From NCBI GenBank assembly GCA_028287745.1, contig JAQBPB010000079.1:24681-88680 (forward strand): a DNA stretch of 64,000 nucleotides, given 5' to 3'. Shown here in pieces: positions 43,417-52,723 of this stretch. How positions within the stretch are numbered: the stretch's first letter is position 1; every line of letters begins with the position of its first letter. The position numbers and the translations under genes are program-made. The notes below the pieces were generated by a model, which worked only from the letters and a program-made list of their open reading frames with translations, was not told the origin of the DNA and did no database searches. Origin of the DNA: Chloroflexota bacterium. Its GTDB lineage: Bacteria > Chloroflexota > Chloroflexia > Chloroheliales > Chloroheliaceae.

Positions 43417-44486
43417 GCAAACCTGAATTTTTAGAAAAACTGTACATGATAGACAGCCACCAGGATATTGCCTGGAATGTCGGACTGGGCCGTGACTTCC
43501 TGGAACCGGCCGCTTCATGGCGGTCCAGGGTCAATGACGGGGCCAAATACGGCGAGCGGTTGGTTACGCTGCCCGACCTGATTGCCAGCCAGGTCCGCCT
43601 GGTAATCGGCACAATCTTCGCCCTACCGGCTCGCTCGGCTAACATGTTCGAGAGCCAGAGCCCGGCTTACTCCAACGACCAGGAAGCCCGCCAGATTGGC
43701 CTGGACCAGCTTGAATATTACAACCGCCTGGCCGCCGAGGACGAGCGCGTGGTTATGATCCGGACCCTCGCCGACCTTGAAACTCACCTGGCAAACGTTG
43801 AACTTGGCATCAAGCAGCTTGGCCTGATTGCCTCCATGGAAGGGGCCGACCCGATTGTTCACCCCACCGAACTGGCCGATTGGGTCAGCAAAGGTCTGCG
43901 GCTGATTGGTCCGGCCTGGCGTTCCACCCGCTATTGCGGTGGGACCGCTGAACCCGGCCCTTTAACTCCGCTGGGTTACGAACTGCTGGCTGAAATGGAG
44001 CGCCAGGGTGTTATCCTGGACCTCAGCCACATGGCCGAAGAAAGTTTTTATAATTCTCTCGAAGCCTATCACGGCCCGATTATCGCCAGCCATTCCAACT
44101 GCCGCCACTACGTCAATACCGACCGCCAGCTTTCGGATGATATGATCCGGTGCATGGTCGAACGGGATGCCGTTATTGGCGTGGTGTTGTACAACCGGTT
44201 CCTGGTGTGGCCTGATGAAGGACGCAAGCCGGACCTGGATGATGTCATTCGCCACATGAGCCGCATTTGCGACCTGGCCGGGCATACCCGGGCGGTGGCT
44301 ATCGGCACCGACTGGGACGGCGGATTTGGCAGCGAGTCAATACCAGCGCCCCTGACCAGCCTGGACGACCTGCCGCTGCTGGCTGAAGCCCTGCTGAAAA
44401 ACGGGTTCAGCGAGGAAGATGTCAAAGGTATCTTTCACGGCAACTGGACGCGAGCCTTGCGGCGCGGTTTAGCATCTTTTAAATAA
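43413..44486 (+). CDS. Membrane dipeptidase (M19 family)
   Basis: Zinc dipeptidase of the renal-dipeptidase family, hydrolysing dipeptides, possibly including D-amino-acid forms. The metal-binding residues are visible: HQD near the N-terminus, the bridging Glu in SMEGAD, His in LDLSHMA, His in ASHSNCRHY, and Asp in GTDWDGG. 357 residues. There is no signal peptide, so it is probably cytoplasmic despite the family name. It overlaps the small membrane protein by four bases and folC by one base (TAATG), so all three are one operon. Confidence 0.92.
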   Translation: MSKPEFLEKLYMIDSHQDIAWNVGLGRDFLEPAASWRSRVNDGAKYGERLVTLPDLIASQVRLVIGTIFALPARSANMFESQSPAYSNDQEARQIGLDQLEYYNRLAAEDERVVMIRTLADLETHLANVELGIKQLGLIASMEGADPIVHPTELADWVSKGLRLIGPAWRSTRYCGGTAEPGPLTPLGYELLAEMERQGVILDLSHMAEESFYNSLEAYHGPIIASHSNCRHYVNTDRQLSDDMIRCMVERDAVIGVVLYNRFLVWPDEGRKPDLDDVIRHMSRICDLAGHTRAVAIGTDWDGGFGSESIPAPLTSLDDLPLLAEALLKNGFSEEDVKGIFHGNWTRALRRGLASFK

Positions 44487-45865
44487 TGGCCCGGATAGAG
44501 GACATATTCCGGATATTGGCCGAGGCGGGCCGGAGAGGCTTGCAAGAGCCTTACCCGGCCGGGCTTAACCGGATGTATCCATTGCTGGAAAGGCTCGGCT
44601 CGCCCCACGCGGCCTTTCCGGCCGTCATTGTGACCGGTTCCAAGGGCAAAGGCTCTACCGCGACTTTCCTGGCAAACCTGCTCGAACATTCACCCGGAAC
44701 AAATACATCACCTAAAATCGGCCTGTTTACCGGGCCGCACCTGCATACCTACCGCGAACGAATCCGCCTGAACGGCGAAATGATAAACCCGGCTGATTTT
44801 GCAACCCTGTTTGATGAAATCTGGGAGGCCGCCCGGCAGGCCCCCGACCTCGGCTTTATCAGCCGTTTTGAATTATTGACCATCCTGGCTTTTGTCTATT
44901 TTGCCCGGCAGGGCGTGGATTTGGCGGTCATGGAAGTCGGCATGGGCGGCACTTATGACGCCGTCAATACCGCCCGGCACTCGCCCCTGGCGGTCTTTAC
45001 CCCGGTAGAACTGGAACATGCCGCGATTATCGGGCCGACCCTGGCCGATATCGTCCGGCACAAATCCGGTATTATGCGCCAGGGCCGCCTGGCCGTATCT
45101 TCAGGCCAGACCGCCGAAGTTAGCACCTTGTTGGAAGCCGCCGCCGGGCTGCAAGCGGTAAGTTTTCACCAGGCCGGGGAATTCTGGCAGTACCGTCCGG
45201 ACAGCCTGCGGGTAGCCCTGGAAGCCGGGAATTTCTCGCAGCGCTTTGAAGCGGCCGGCCCCGGTGGCGAAATTGTTGAACTGCAAACCCGGCTGGCCGG
45301 AACGTTCCAGGTAGAAAATGCCCTGACCGCCCTGGCCGCCGCGACCCTGCTGCACCGGGCCGGTTTTTGCGGTGCGCCCGACCCGGACGCCCTGGCCTAC
45401 GCTGCCTTACCGGGCCGTTTCGAACTGGCCGGGCAATCTGTCCCGGTGCTGTTGGACGCCGCCCACACCCCTAATGCCATCCGCCAGTTGGTCCAGACCC
45501 TGGACGGTTTGAAGCTCCGCCCGGCCTGGATCCTGGGCTTCTTGCGCGATAAGAATATTCCTGAAATCTTGCGCTTGCTGCCTTTAGAGGGCCGCCCGGT
45601 CTTTTTAACGGATGTCCATTCCCGCCGCCAGGCCGATATGCAAATGGTCCTGGACAGCCTGACTCAGCACCCTTCAACTTTGCAGGTTACTTCTTCCCTG
45701 GGGGAGGCCCTGGACCAGGCTAGGCAGTTAGTCTCACAGGAACCAGGCGGGCTGGTTTGCCTGACCGGCTCAATGTACCTGGTCGGGGAAGCCCGGGCCT
45801 ACCTGGGCCTACTTGACCCGGCTATTGCGGCTGAAGCGCGCCTGATAGCCGAACTGGAAGCCTGA
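44486..45865 (+). CDS. folC: Dihydrofolate/folylpolyglutamate synthase
   Basis: Mur-ligase-fold enzyme adding glutamate to dihydropteroate or folates. It has the P-loop VTGSKGKGST, the TGPHLHTYRERI loop, EVGMGGTYDAVN, the HKSGIMRQG segment, and the C-terminal domain with LDAAHTPNA and TGSMYLVGEAR. 459 residues. The ATG shares its first base with the stop of the dipeptidase gene (TAATG), typical of translational coupling. The three-gene set has no obvious shared pathway. Confidence 0.92.
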   Translation: MARIEDIFRILAEAGRRGLQEPYPAGLNRMYPLLERLGSPHAAFPAVIVTGSKGKGSTATFLANLLEHSPGTNTSPKIGLFTGPHLHTYRERIRLNGEMINPADFATLFDEIWEAARQAPDLGFISRFELLTILAFVYFARQGVDLAVMEVGMGGTYDAVNTARHSPLAVFTPVELEHAAIIGPTLADIVRHKSGIMRQGRLAVSSGQTAEVSTLLEAAAGLQAVSFHQAGEFWQYRPDSLRVALEAGNFSQRFEAAGPGGEIVELQTRLAGTFQVENALTALAAATLLHRAGFCGAPDPDALAYAALPGRFELAGQSVPVLLDAAHTPNAIRQLVQTLDGLKLRPAWILGFLRDKNIPEILRLLPLEGRPVFLTDVHSRRQADMQMVLDSLTQHPSTLQVTSSLGEALDQARQLVSQEPGGLVCLTGSMYLVGEARAYLGLLDPAIAAEARLIAELEA

Positions 45866-45930
45866 AACCGCCTGTTTCAAAATCTAACTCTTGCAGTACA
45901 ATATTAAATCAATTTGTTTTCTTTATAGGG

Positions 45931-45960
45931 TTGACCGTCCGACCTTCTACCCGGTATAAT
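45931..45960 (+). promoter_or_regulatory. Probable promoter for the ROK kinase gene
   Basis: TTGACC (45931-45936), 18-base spacer, perfect TATAAT (45955-45960), about 120 bases before the GTG at 46081. Confidence 0.65.
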
Positions 45961-46080
45961 TATTGCCAGGACAAATTCTCATTCGTTATATATAAATAAT
46001 TAATTTATTTCTAATTTTGCGGCTCCGGGTAAATACCCGGTTTTGAAGCACCAAATAATTACCAGAAAGGCTAGTGTAGC

Positions 46081-47154
46081 GTGGCGCTGGACAAAGAAAA
46101 CCAGGTCCAACCGGAATTGGAAATCCTGGACGAAACGCAATTATTAAACGGTACGATAATCGGGGTTGACCTGGGCGGCACCCGTGTCCGCGCGGTACTT
46201 TCGAGCGGGACCGGCCAGATTCTGGCCCGGGCTGAAATGTTTACCGAAGCCGACCAGGGCCTGGAACACGTTTTACACAACATCCGGCTGACTATCAAGG
46301 CGGTCATGGACCTTGCTGAATTCTCTAACCTGGTCGGCCTGGCCATTGGCGCGCCCGGCCCGCTCAATCCCTACACCGGAGTGGTCTATTCCCCGCCCAA
46401 CCTGCCGGGCTGGTCCAATGTCCCGCTGGTTGATATCCTGGAAAAAGCAACCCGGCTGCCGGTCTACCTGGGCAACGATGCCAACCTGGCCGCCCTGGGC
46501 GAATATACCTTCGGGGCCGGGAAAGATTACCGTTACCTGGTTTACATAACTGTAAGCACCGGGGTCGGCGGTGGGGTAATCGAAGATGGCCGCATCCTGA
46601 TGGGCGCTAAAGGGGCGGCGGCTGAGCTTGGTCACATGTCAGTGGAATATGATGGGCCGCGCTGCAACTGCGGTAACTTGGGTTGCCTGGAAGCTTTGAC
46701 AGCCGGGCCTTACCTGCGGAAGCGCGCAATCGAACTGCTGGAAAGCGGGCAAAAATCCAAATTAACCGATATGGCCGGGGGCAATTTACAGAATATCACT
46801 CCGGAGCTTATCAGCGAAGCCGCTTACGAAGGCGATGAAACGGCTAAAAACCTGGTGCTGGATACGGCATTCTACCTCGGAGTAGGTGTTACAAATATTT
46901 TGCACCTCTTTAACCCGGAAATTGTGGTTATAGGCGGTGGGGTTTCAAAAATAGGGCCAATGCTGTTTGACCGGATGCGCGAGGTGGTTACGGAACGGGC
47001 TATGCCCGCCTTCCGCCAGAATGTGCCGATTGTTCAAACCTCGCTGGGTGGCGATATTGGCCTATACGGCACCATAGCTCTGGTGTTGCAAAATTACGAA
47101 AAGGCTAAAGAGCGCAAGCAGTTATTGACCGAATTAGCGGCGGAAGAAGTTTAA
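46081..47154 (+). CDS. ROK family sugar kinase (glucokinase-like)
   Basis: ATP-dependent hexose kinase of the ROK family, probably a glucokinase. Residues 23-35 hold the phosphate-binding GTIIGVDLGGTRV. NDANLAALGEYTFGAG contains the catalytic Asp, and GVGGGVIEDGRI follows. The ROK zinc motif is complete: GHMSV followed by CNCGNLGCLEAL. 357 residues, with about 20 extra N-terminal residues and no helix-turn-helix, so it is an enzyme and not a ROK repressor. The GTG start has AAAGG about ten bases upstream. Confidence 0.9.
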   Translation: MALDKENQVQPELEILDETQLLNGTIIGVDLGGTRVRAVLSSGTGQILARAEMFTEADQGLEHVLHNIRLTIKAVMDLAEFSNLVGLAIGAPGPLNPYTGVVYSPPNLPGWSNVPLVDILEKATRLPVYLGNDANLAALGEYTFGAGKDYRYLVYITVSTGVGGGVIEDGRILMGAKGAAAELGHMSVEYDGPRCNCGNLGCLEALTAGPYLRKRAIELLESGQKSKLTDMAGGNLQNITPELISEAAYEGDETAKNLVLDTAFYLGVGVTNILHLFNPEIVVIGGGVSKIGPMLFDRMREVVTERAMPAFRQNVPIVQTSLGGDIGLYGTIALVLQNYEKAKERKQLLTELAAEEV

Positions 47155-47162
47155 GTCCGCCG

Positions 47163-47990
47163 TTACTCGATAGCGGTTACAAAGACTTTTACATCAAGGC
47201 TTTCGGTCGCCCGGCCCTTATAAGTGCCTTTTACGGGTGGAATATCCCCATAATCGCGCCCGTGTCCGATCTTAATATATCTTTCGTCAGCTTTAAGGGT
47301 GCTGTGGGTCGGATCAAAACCGGCCCACAGTTCGTTTTCCCGGTCCAATACTTCACACCAGGCATGGCTGGCGCCTTCCTGACGATCTTCGCTGGCTCCG
47401 CCGTAAACATAGCCGCTGACATAACGGGCCGGTAACCCCAGGATACGGCATATCGTTATCATAACGTGCGCGAAATCCTGGCAAACCCCACTTTTCTGCT
47501 TTAAGACCTCTTCGACCGTACTATAGACATTGGTAACCCCTTTTTGATACTGAAACTCCCGGTTGATGGCCTGGCAGACTTTTTCAGCCAGAACCATAGG
47601 AGTGAGGCCGGTTTGTCCCTGGGCCAGCCCGGCGGCAAACGCCTGGGCGGCTTCCGAAAAGACTATGTAGCGGCACTGGGTCGTATAGTCATAAATATTG
47701 ATCTGGTCTTTAGGGTCGGCCGGGAAACTGCCGGGGCCAGTTTCAACTACCGAAGTAGTCTGGATAGAAAGACTGTTGTGGGGTGGAAGCAGGGTGAAGT
47801 AATGCACCTGGTTTGTATAGAAATCCGCGTAATTATGGATACGGGCATTTGGTTCTACGGCAATTGAAAAAGATTTCAACTGCTGGGGACTGCCCGGACC
47901 ACCGGCAGGTTGCAGGCGGACTTCGGTTGTAGTTTCAAAGACAGGTGCGTCATACTCAAAGCGGGTCAGGTGTTCGACTTTTAATTTCAT
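47163..47990 (-). CDS. Transglutaminase-like cysteine protease-fold protein
   Basis: Transglutaminase-fold protein with an intact Cys-His-Asp triad: SGVCQDFAH, ASHAWCEV, and GFDPTHST. The N-terminal 110 or so residues are the beta-rich domain typical of this bacterial group (LTRFEYDAPVFETTTEVRL). 275 residues, no signal peptide. Activity (peptidase, transglutaminase or other) is unproven. It is convergent with the ROK kinase gene eight bases away. Confidence 0.88.
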   Translation of the reverse strand: MKLKVEHLTRFEYDAPVFETTTEVRLQPAGGPGSPQQLKSFSIAVEPNARIHNYADFYTNQVHYFTLLPPHNSLSIQTTSVVETGPGSFPADPKDQINIYDYTTQCRYIVFSEAAQAFAAGLAQGQTGLTPMVLAEKVCQAINREFQYQKGVTNVYSTVEEVLKQKSGVCQDFAHVMITICRILGLPARYVSGYVYGGASEDRQEGASHAWCEVLDRENELWAGFDPTHSTLKADERYIKIGHGRDYGDIPPVKGTYKGRATESLDVKVFVTAIE

Positions 47991-48098
47991 TATTTAAAAT
48001 TTCTCTTTCAGGTATTGTTTGGTAGATTATAACTTATTTTCGCCAAAGCAATATCCCGATTCCCTTCAAAATTCGTCTGAATTTCCAATAAAAACCAC

Positions 48099-48127
48099 TT
48101 GACTTTATGTTCTGTAACTGGTATTAT
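48099..48127 (+). promoter_or_regulatory. Strong sigma-70-type promoter for the small unit
   Basis: TTGACT (48099-48104), exactly 17 bases, TATTAT (48122-48127). Predicted start near 48134. Confidence 0.75.
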
Positions 48128-48186
48128 ACTGCCTGTAAGAAACCTCTGAACTATACCCAACAGTGGTTTCTCTCGAAGATAAAGGA

Positions 48187-48226
48187 GGTGATGCCCATGA
48201 TTATTGGTAAATGTAAGGGCATCGCC
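48187..48226 (+). promoter_or_regulatory. SD-sequestering hairpin
   Basis: GGTGATGCCC (48187-48196) pairs with GGGCATCGCC (48217-48226), ten pairs with one G-U, around a 20-base loop that begins with the ATG. The left arm covers the end of AAAGGAGGTGAT, a perfect complement to the 16S rRNA 3' end. Folding would hide part of the SD. Confidence 0.6.
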
Positions 48227-48244
48227 GGAGGTCTGGTTCGCTAG
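48197..48244 (+). CDS. 15-aa small ORF in a self-contained transcription unit
   Basis: ATG at 48197, eight bases past AGGAGG, opens 15 codons (MIIGKCKGIAGGLVR) to TAG. The peptide is basic with one Cys and a hydrophobic start. It sits between the promoter at 48099 and the terminator at 48304, inside a leader with several alternative hairpins. An in-frame ATG at 48191 overlaps the SD and is less likely. The unit could make a small peptide or toxin, act as a leader for the PIG-L gene, or work as RNA. No family is recognised. Confidence 0.45.
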   Translation: MIIGKCKGIAGGLVR

Positions 48245-48268
48245 ATCGCTGAGCGATGTCCTTCTTAC

Positions 48269-48304
48269 AAAAAACCGCTACCAGCTAAGCTGGGGCGGTT
48301 TTTT
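48269..48304 (+). terminator. Terminator of the small unit
   Basis: AAAAAACCGC and GCGGTTTTTT enclose a second stem, CCAGC/GCTGG, giving a long, strong hairpin ending in six Ts. Confidence 0.9.
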
Positions 48305-48496
48305 GCTTTTATATGCACTTATGCTAAACTACAGCCGTTTTACCGGTAGTTCACGTTAGACCTATCCCGAAAATTCGGTCGTACCCCGGCCGCTTCCGGG
48401 ACTTTCCGGCCCCTGGTTTTACCTGTTACAATTGTATTCTTCGGTAATTTTATGTTGACGGTTTGATGCAGGAATAGCGTTTCAGGAAAAAGCAAA

Positions 48497-49210
48497 ATGA
48501 CTTCACAGAATAAAGTTGAATTGGAAATTCCGCGTACCGCCCTGGCGATTGGCGCCCATCCCGACGATATGGAGTTTGGCTGTAGCGGCACGATTGCCAA
48601 GTGGGCCAAAGCCGGTTGCGAAGTCCATTACTTGCTCCTGACCAGCGGCGATAAAGGTACCGAGGACGCCGAAGCCGACCCGCTTGAACTGCGGCGCGTC
48701 CGGGAAGCCGAGCAACAGGCGGCTGCTCAAACGTTGGGCGTGAAAAGTTGCGTCTTTTTGCGCCTGACAGATGGGGAACTGGAATACAGCCTGGCCCTGC
48801 GCGGCGAGGTGGTCCGCCAGGTTCGCAAGTTCAAGCCGGAAACGATTCTCTCCTGGGACCCGCTCACCCGCAACTACCGGATGCACCCGGACCACCGGGT
48901 CTGCGGCCAACTGGCCCTGGACGCGGCTTTCCCGGCCGCCATGATGCCTTTAAGTTACCCTGAGCAAATCCGCGAGGAAGGTCTGTCCGTCCACCGGGCC
49001 AAACGCCTGCTCCTTTTCGGGACCGATGCCCCTGATTACTATGTGGATATTTCCGGCGTGCTTGACCTGAAGTTCGCCTCTTTCAAAGCCCATCCCAGCC
49101 AGTTTACTTTTGACGATAATTTCGTCGAACGCATCAAGAAACGCCACCAGGATTTCGCCCTGGACTTCGACTTTGAATATGCCGAAGCCTTTAAACTGGT
49201 GGAGTTGTAA
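48497..49210 (+). CDS. PIG-L family deacetylase
   Basis: Zinc-dependent de-N-acetylase of the PIG-L/LmbE family, acting on N-acetylated sugars, mycothiol/bacillithiol precursors or similar. The metal site reads AHPDDMEFG near residue 19, with a distal HPDHR near 133. 237 residues. AGGAA precedes the ATG by eight bases. The next gene (YfhO-like) starts three bases after its stop, so the two are co-translated. The likely role is in cell-surface glycan or thiol metabolism, but the substrate is unknown. Confidence 0.9.
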   Translation: MTSQNKVELEIPRTALAIGAHPDDMEFGCSGTIAKWAKAGCEVHYLLLTSGDKGTEDAEADPLELRRVREAEQQAAAQTLGVKSCVFLRLTDGELEYSLALRGEVVRQVRKFKPETILSWDPLTRNYRMHPDHRVCGQLALDAAFPAAMMPLSYPEQIREEGLSVHRAKRLLLFGTDAPDYYVDISGVLDLKFASFKAHPSQFTFDDNFVERIKKRHQDFALDFDFEYAEAFKLVEL

Positions 49211-49213
49211 ACG

Positions 49214-51751
49214 GTGCTGGCTAACCGGGCAGTCCTGGCTTTTTCAGCCGGGTTGGTCCTCTTATTGGCCCTGGCGTTTGGACTGGCCTGGCGCTTCTAC
49301 CGGCGCAAAGGCTCAGACCTGGACCGCAAAGATGGCCGGGACCGCCGTTACTACCGCGATATTGCGGCGGTCGGTTTGCTGCTGGCCCTGGTTGCCGGGT
49401 TCTTCTGGCGCGCCCTGTTTAACAGCGGGGTAACCATGCCCAATGGTGGGGGCGATCTGGTCTCTTTTTTCTATCCCAACCATGTCTTTGCCAGCGAAAG
49501 CCTGCGCCGGGGCGAGTTCCCGCTCTGGAACCCGCACCTTTTCAGCGGCATGCCTTTTGCGGCCGATATTCAAAGCGGCCTCTACTACCCGGTAAACTGG
49601 CTGTTCTGGCTGGCCGGGCAGGTAACCTACGAAAAGCTGGAAATGCTGGCGGTCATCCATTACTGGATGGCAGCCTCCTTTACCTATGCCCTGGCCCGCA
49701 GCCTGGCCCTGGGCCGCTGGCCGGGTGTTATTGCCGGGGTCTGTTATGCTTTTAGCGGTTTTGCGGTGTCGCACCTGGGCCACCTGCCCATGCTTGAGGC
49801 GGCCGCCTGGCTGCCTCTGGTGCTGCTGGCCGTAAACCAGGCGGCCCGCAGCGGGCCGGGCCGCCGCTCCAACTGGCGCTGGGCCATTGCGGCCGGGCTA
49901 ATACTGAGTATCAGTTTCCTGGCCGGGCATTTCCAACTTTTCCTGTATAACTTTTACGCCGCGCTGCTCTTCTGGCTGGCGGTCGCCTGGCGTAACCGGC
50001 CGGTAAACCCCGGCCCTTCTCAGGCCACGCAACCCGCCACCCAAAAACCTGCTTTACGCGATAAAATCCGGCCCCTCTTAACTAACTACTGGACCGGGCA
50101 ACTCTGGCGCGGGGCGCTGGCCGGGTTTGTGGTGCTGGGAGCTTGCCTGGTCCAGCTCTGGCCCTTTTACGAATTGGGCCAGCTATCGGTCCGTTCGGCC
50201 ATAACCTATGATGTTTCGACCCAGTTCGGCACATGGCCCATTGGACTGGCCGACCTGCTTTTGCCCAACCTCTTTAGCCCCAATCCCAGGGAATATTTCG
50301 GCTATTGGAGCAACACGGATGTCCTTGGCTACATGGCTCTCTTTACCTACGCCCTGGCCGGGCTGGGCCTTTTGCTCAAGCGCGAGGGCCGGTCAGGCTT
50401 TTACCCGGTATTCTTTGTCTGCCTGGGGGTGGCGGGCCTGATCTTTTCTTTGTCCGGTTACACGATTTTCCAGGGCTGGTTTTACCAGTTTGTCCCGGCC
50501 CTGAACCTGACGCGTGGTTCGGGCCGTTTCCTGGCCTGGTTCAACCTGGGTTTTGGCCTGACAGCCGCCTTCGGCCTGCAGGCCTGGCTGGAATACCGGT
50601 CGCATTCTCGCCAGCCGCGTTTCGAACAGGTCTTGCGCTGGGGCTGGCGCGGCCTGGGGTTGCTGGCCCTGGCCCTGCTGCTTTTGCCCCTACCCTTGCT
50701 CTACAGCCAGGTTTTGGCTTCGCCAGGAACCATAAACGACCTGGTGGTGCGGGGAATTAACGGCCTGGTCATGGCGGTCATCGTCCTGGGGCTGGGCGCG
50801 GCCCTGTTGCGGCTCTTTTATCACCGCTCGCTGGGACCGGACGCGGCGGCCGGGCTGGCCCTGGCTTTGCTGGTCTTCGATCTATTTTCGGCCCGCAGCG
50901 GCTTTAATCCTCTACCCGGTGATGTGACCGCGGGCTTCAATCACCCTGACACGGCGGCCTTTTTGAGACAGCAGGACCCTGACGGTGAGTACCGCCTTGA
51001 CGATAGTGTAGGGACGGTCCAGCAAGCCTGGCAGTCCAACACCGTCCACCTTTACCGGCTGTATGATGTGCGTGGCGTCTTTAACCCGCTGCAACTGGCT
51101 TCCTACGAAACCTTCTGGAACGGAGTGACCAGTTCCCGGAAAGACTTCCGGGCCGTTCCGGCCTACAACCTGCTCGGCGCCCGGTATGTCCTGGCCCGCT
51201 CCAAAGAGGACCCGACCGGCCCGCAATTCAAGCTGGTCTACCAGGATAAACGCGGCGGTGTTAACCTGAACGTATTTGAAAACTCCCAGGCCCTACCGCG
51301 TGGTATTATCGTATACCGCAGCGAAGTTAAAGACCCTGCGGCAACCCTTCCGGCGCTGCTTTCGCCGGACTTCAACCCGGCCGAAAAAGTTTACCTTGAA
51401 AAAGGGCGCAATTTGTCCGGCCCGGCCTCTCAACCCACCGCTCAACCAAGCCTGCTCAGCCAGTCGGCCAACCGCCTGATATTTGAGGCCGACCTGCCAG
51501 TGGAAGGCTACCTGGTAGTCAACCAGGCTTATTACCCCGGCTGGCAGGCCAGGGTTGACGGCACTCCGGCCGCCTATGAAAAGGCCAATCACACCTTTGG
51601 CGCCGTCTATCTCCCGGCCGGAAAACACCAACTGACCCTGGAATTTTCACCGCTCTCCCAGACCGTGGGAGCCATCATCAGCGGGCTAACCTGGCTGCTG
51701 GCTTTGCTGGCGCTGGCCTGGCCGCTGCGGCAAATTATCAAAAATCGCTAA
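49214..51751 (+). CDS. YfhO-like multi-pass membrane protein
   Basis: Large (845 residues) integral membrane protein resembling the YfhO/GT-C glycosyltransferase-like family. The first extracytoplasmic loop holds GGGDLVSFFYPN and LWNPHLFSGMPF, as in YfhO, then about a dozen hydrophobic segments to residue 570 or so. A C-terminal soluble domain of about 250 residues ends in a final helix. The motif VNQAYYPGWQARVDG near the end is also typical. The GTG start is supported by GGTGGAG upstream. It is downstream of the PIG-L gene by three bases. It may be a glycan or teichoic-acid modifying enzyme. Confidence 0.83.
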   Translation: MLANRAVLAFSAGLVLLLALAFGLAWRFYRRKGSDLDRKDGRDRRYYRDIAAVGLLLALVAGFFWRALFNSGVTMPNGGGDLVSFFYPNHVFASESLRRGEFPLWNPHLFSGMPFAADIQSGLYYPVNWLFWLAGQVTYEKLEMLAVIHYWMAASFTYALARSLALGRWPGVIAGVCYAFSGFAVSHLGHLPMLEAAAWLPLVLLAVNQAARSGPGRRSNWRWAIAAGLILSISFLAGHFQLFLYNFYAALLFWLAVAWRNRPVNPGPSQATQPATQKPALRDKIRPLLTNYWTGQLWRGALAGFVVLGACLVQLWPFYELGQLSVRSAITYDVSTQFGTWPIGLADLLLPNLFSPNPREYFGYWSNTDVLGYMALFTYALAGLGLLLKREGRSGFYPVFFVCLGVAGLIFSLSGYTIFQGWFYQFVPALNLTRGSGRFLAWFNLGFGLTAAFGLQAWLEYRSHSRQPRFEQVLRWGWRGLGLLALALLLLPLPLLYSQVLASPGTINDLVVRGINGLVMAVIVLGLGAALLRLFYHRSLGPDAAAGLALALLVFDLFSARSGFNPLPGDVTAGFNHPDTAAFLRQQDPDGEYRLDDSVGTVQQAWQSNTVHLYRLYDVRGVFNPLQLASYETFWNGVTSSRKDFRAVPAYNLLGARYVLARSKEDPTGPQFKLVYQDKRGGVNLNVFENSQALPRGIIVYRSEVKDPAATLPALLSPDFNPAEKVYLEKGRNLSGPASQPTAQPSLLSQSANRLIFEADLPVEGYLVVNQAYYPGWQARVDGTPAAYEKANHTFGAVYLPAGKHQLTLEFSPLSQTVGAIISGLTWLLALLALAWPLRQIIKNR

Positions 51752-51883
51752 AAATAAAACAAATCTACTTTTTTTGCGTAGAGTAGTTGTTAATTATAAA
51801 TAACTACCGCCGCCCGGCGCAGCCTTTTAGGCTTAACTGCTCTCTGGGACAGGGTCCCGAGCGTAAAAGAATTGGAGGGAACG

Positions 51884-52699
51884 GTGACTAATCCGGCCGA
51901 AAAAAATGAATTGTTAGAAGAAACCAGCCAGGCCCCCGTGGAATGGTACGATGATTTGCCGCCCGCCAGCCAAAACCGACCTGAAACCTTCGGCACCTGG
52001 CTGACCAGGACGCTGGTAAAAGAATTTAACCAGACTCTTTATGACGTAAATAAAATTCTCATTGTGCTTGATGAATTTGAAAAGCTGACCGCTCCTCGCC
52101 AGACCCTCAGTGGCGAGACGGTGCCTTCACCGCTGGCCGAAAGCATTTTGCGGGTCTTAAAAGAAAATAAAGTTGATGAAACCATCCGCGAACAGTTTAG
52201 CCGCATGCAAAACTCACCATTTAAAGCAAACCTGGAAGATTCGGTGCGCCAGTACTGGGAGGAACTTAAAGCTCGTGGCAAAGACCTGAACCAGCAATTA
52301 AAAATGGTAATTCCGCAGCCCAGTTCAACCAAAATTCAGACCGAAGAGTATCATTCCGACGAAGTAAATACCCACACCCGCTATACCTCTCCTGACATTA
52401 CTCCGGTGGAGGTAAGCCCCGGCACCGTCCCGGCCCAGGAACTTCTACTCGATATTTTCGAAGAAGCAGGTTCCACCGAAATTCTAATCGTCGCCGAACA
52501 TCCCGGCCTGATTGCTTCCACAATCCAGGTCACGCTCAATCACGACATATTAACTATCAACGCGCAAGATGCCAGCCAGGAAACCTATCACAAAGAAGCG
52601 CTGTTGCCCTTCCCGGTGGAGCAGGACAACTTTACCCAGCAGTATCGCAACGGGGTGCTTGAAATTCACTTGAAGAAACTTGTAGGGCCGCTCGGCTAA
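51884..52699 (+). CDS. Hsp20-like (alpha-crystallin-type) protein upstream of a Cdc48-like ATPase
   Basis: Small-chaperone-like protein. Residues of about 185-270 have the alternating hydrophobic beta-strand pattern of Hsp20 (LIVAEHPGLIASTIQVTLN, then LTINAQ, then QQYRNGVLEIHLKK, the last like the GVLxIxLPK strand). The N-terminal 180 residues are helical and unrecognised. A TTG at 51872 lies inside the SD run, so GTG at 51884, after GGAGGG, is preferred. It is 24 bases before the Cdc48-like gene on the same strand, suggesting a shared protein-quality role. Gas-vesicle GvpH-type Hsp20 is an alternative, but no gvp genes are nearby. Confidence 0.68.
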   Translation: MTNPAEKNELLEETSQAPVEWYDDLPPASQNRPETFGTWLTRTLVKEFNQTLYDVNKILIVLDEFEKLTAPRQTLSGETVPSPLAESILRVLKENKVDETIREQFSRMQNSPFKANLEDSVRQYWEELKARGKDLNQQLKMVIPQPSSTKIQTEEYHSDEVNTHTRYTSPDITPVEVSPGTVPAQELLLDIFEEAGSTEILIVAEHPGLIASTIQVTLNHDILTINAQDASQETYHKEALLPFPVEQDNFTQQYRNGVLEIHLKKLVGPLG

Positions 52700-52723
52700 A
52701 TAAAATTAAAATCGGTGGAATAA

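Noticed and set aside
51884..52699. Gas-vesicle GvpH-type assignment for the Hsp20-like gene
   Set aside because: No gvp genes are nearby and the N-terminal domain is not recognised. The Hsp20-like label is kept instead.
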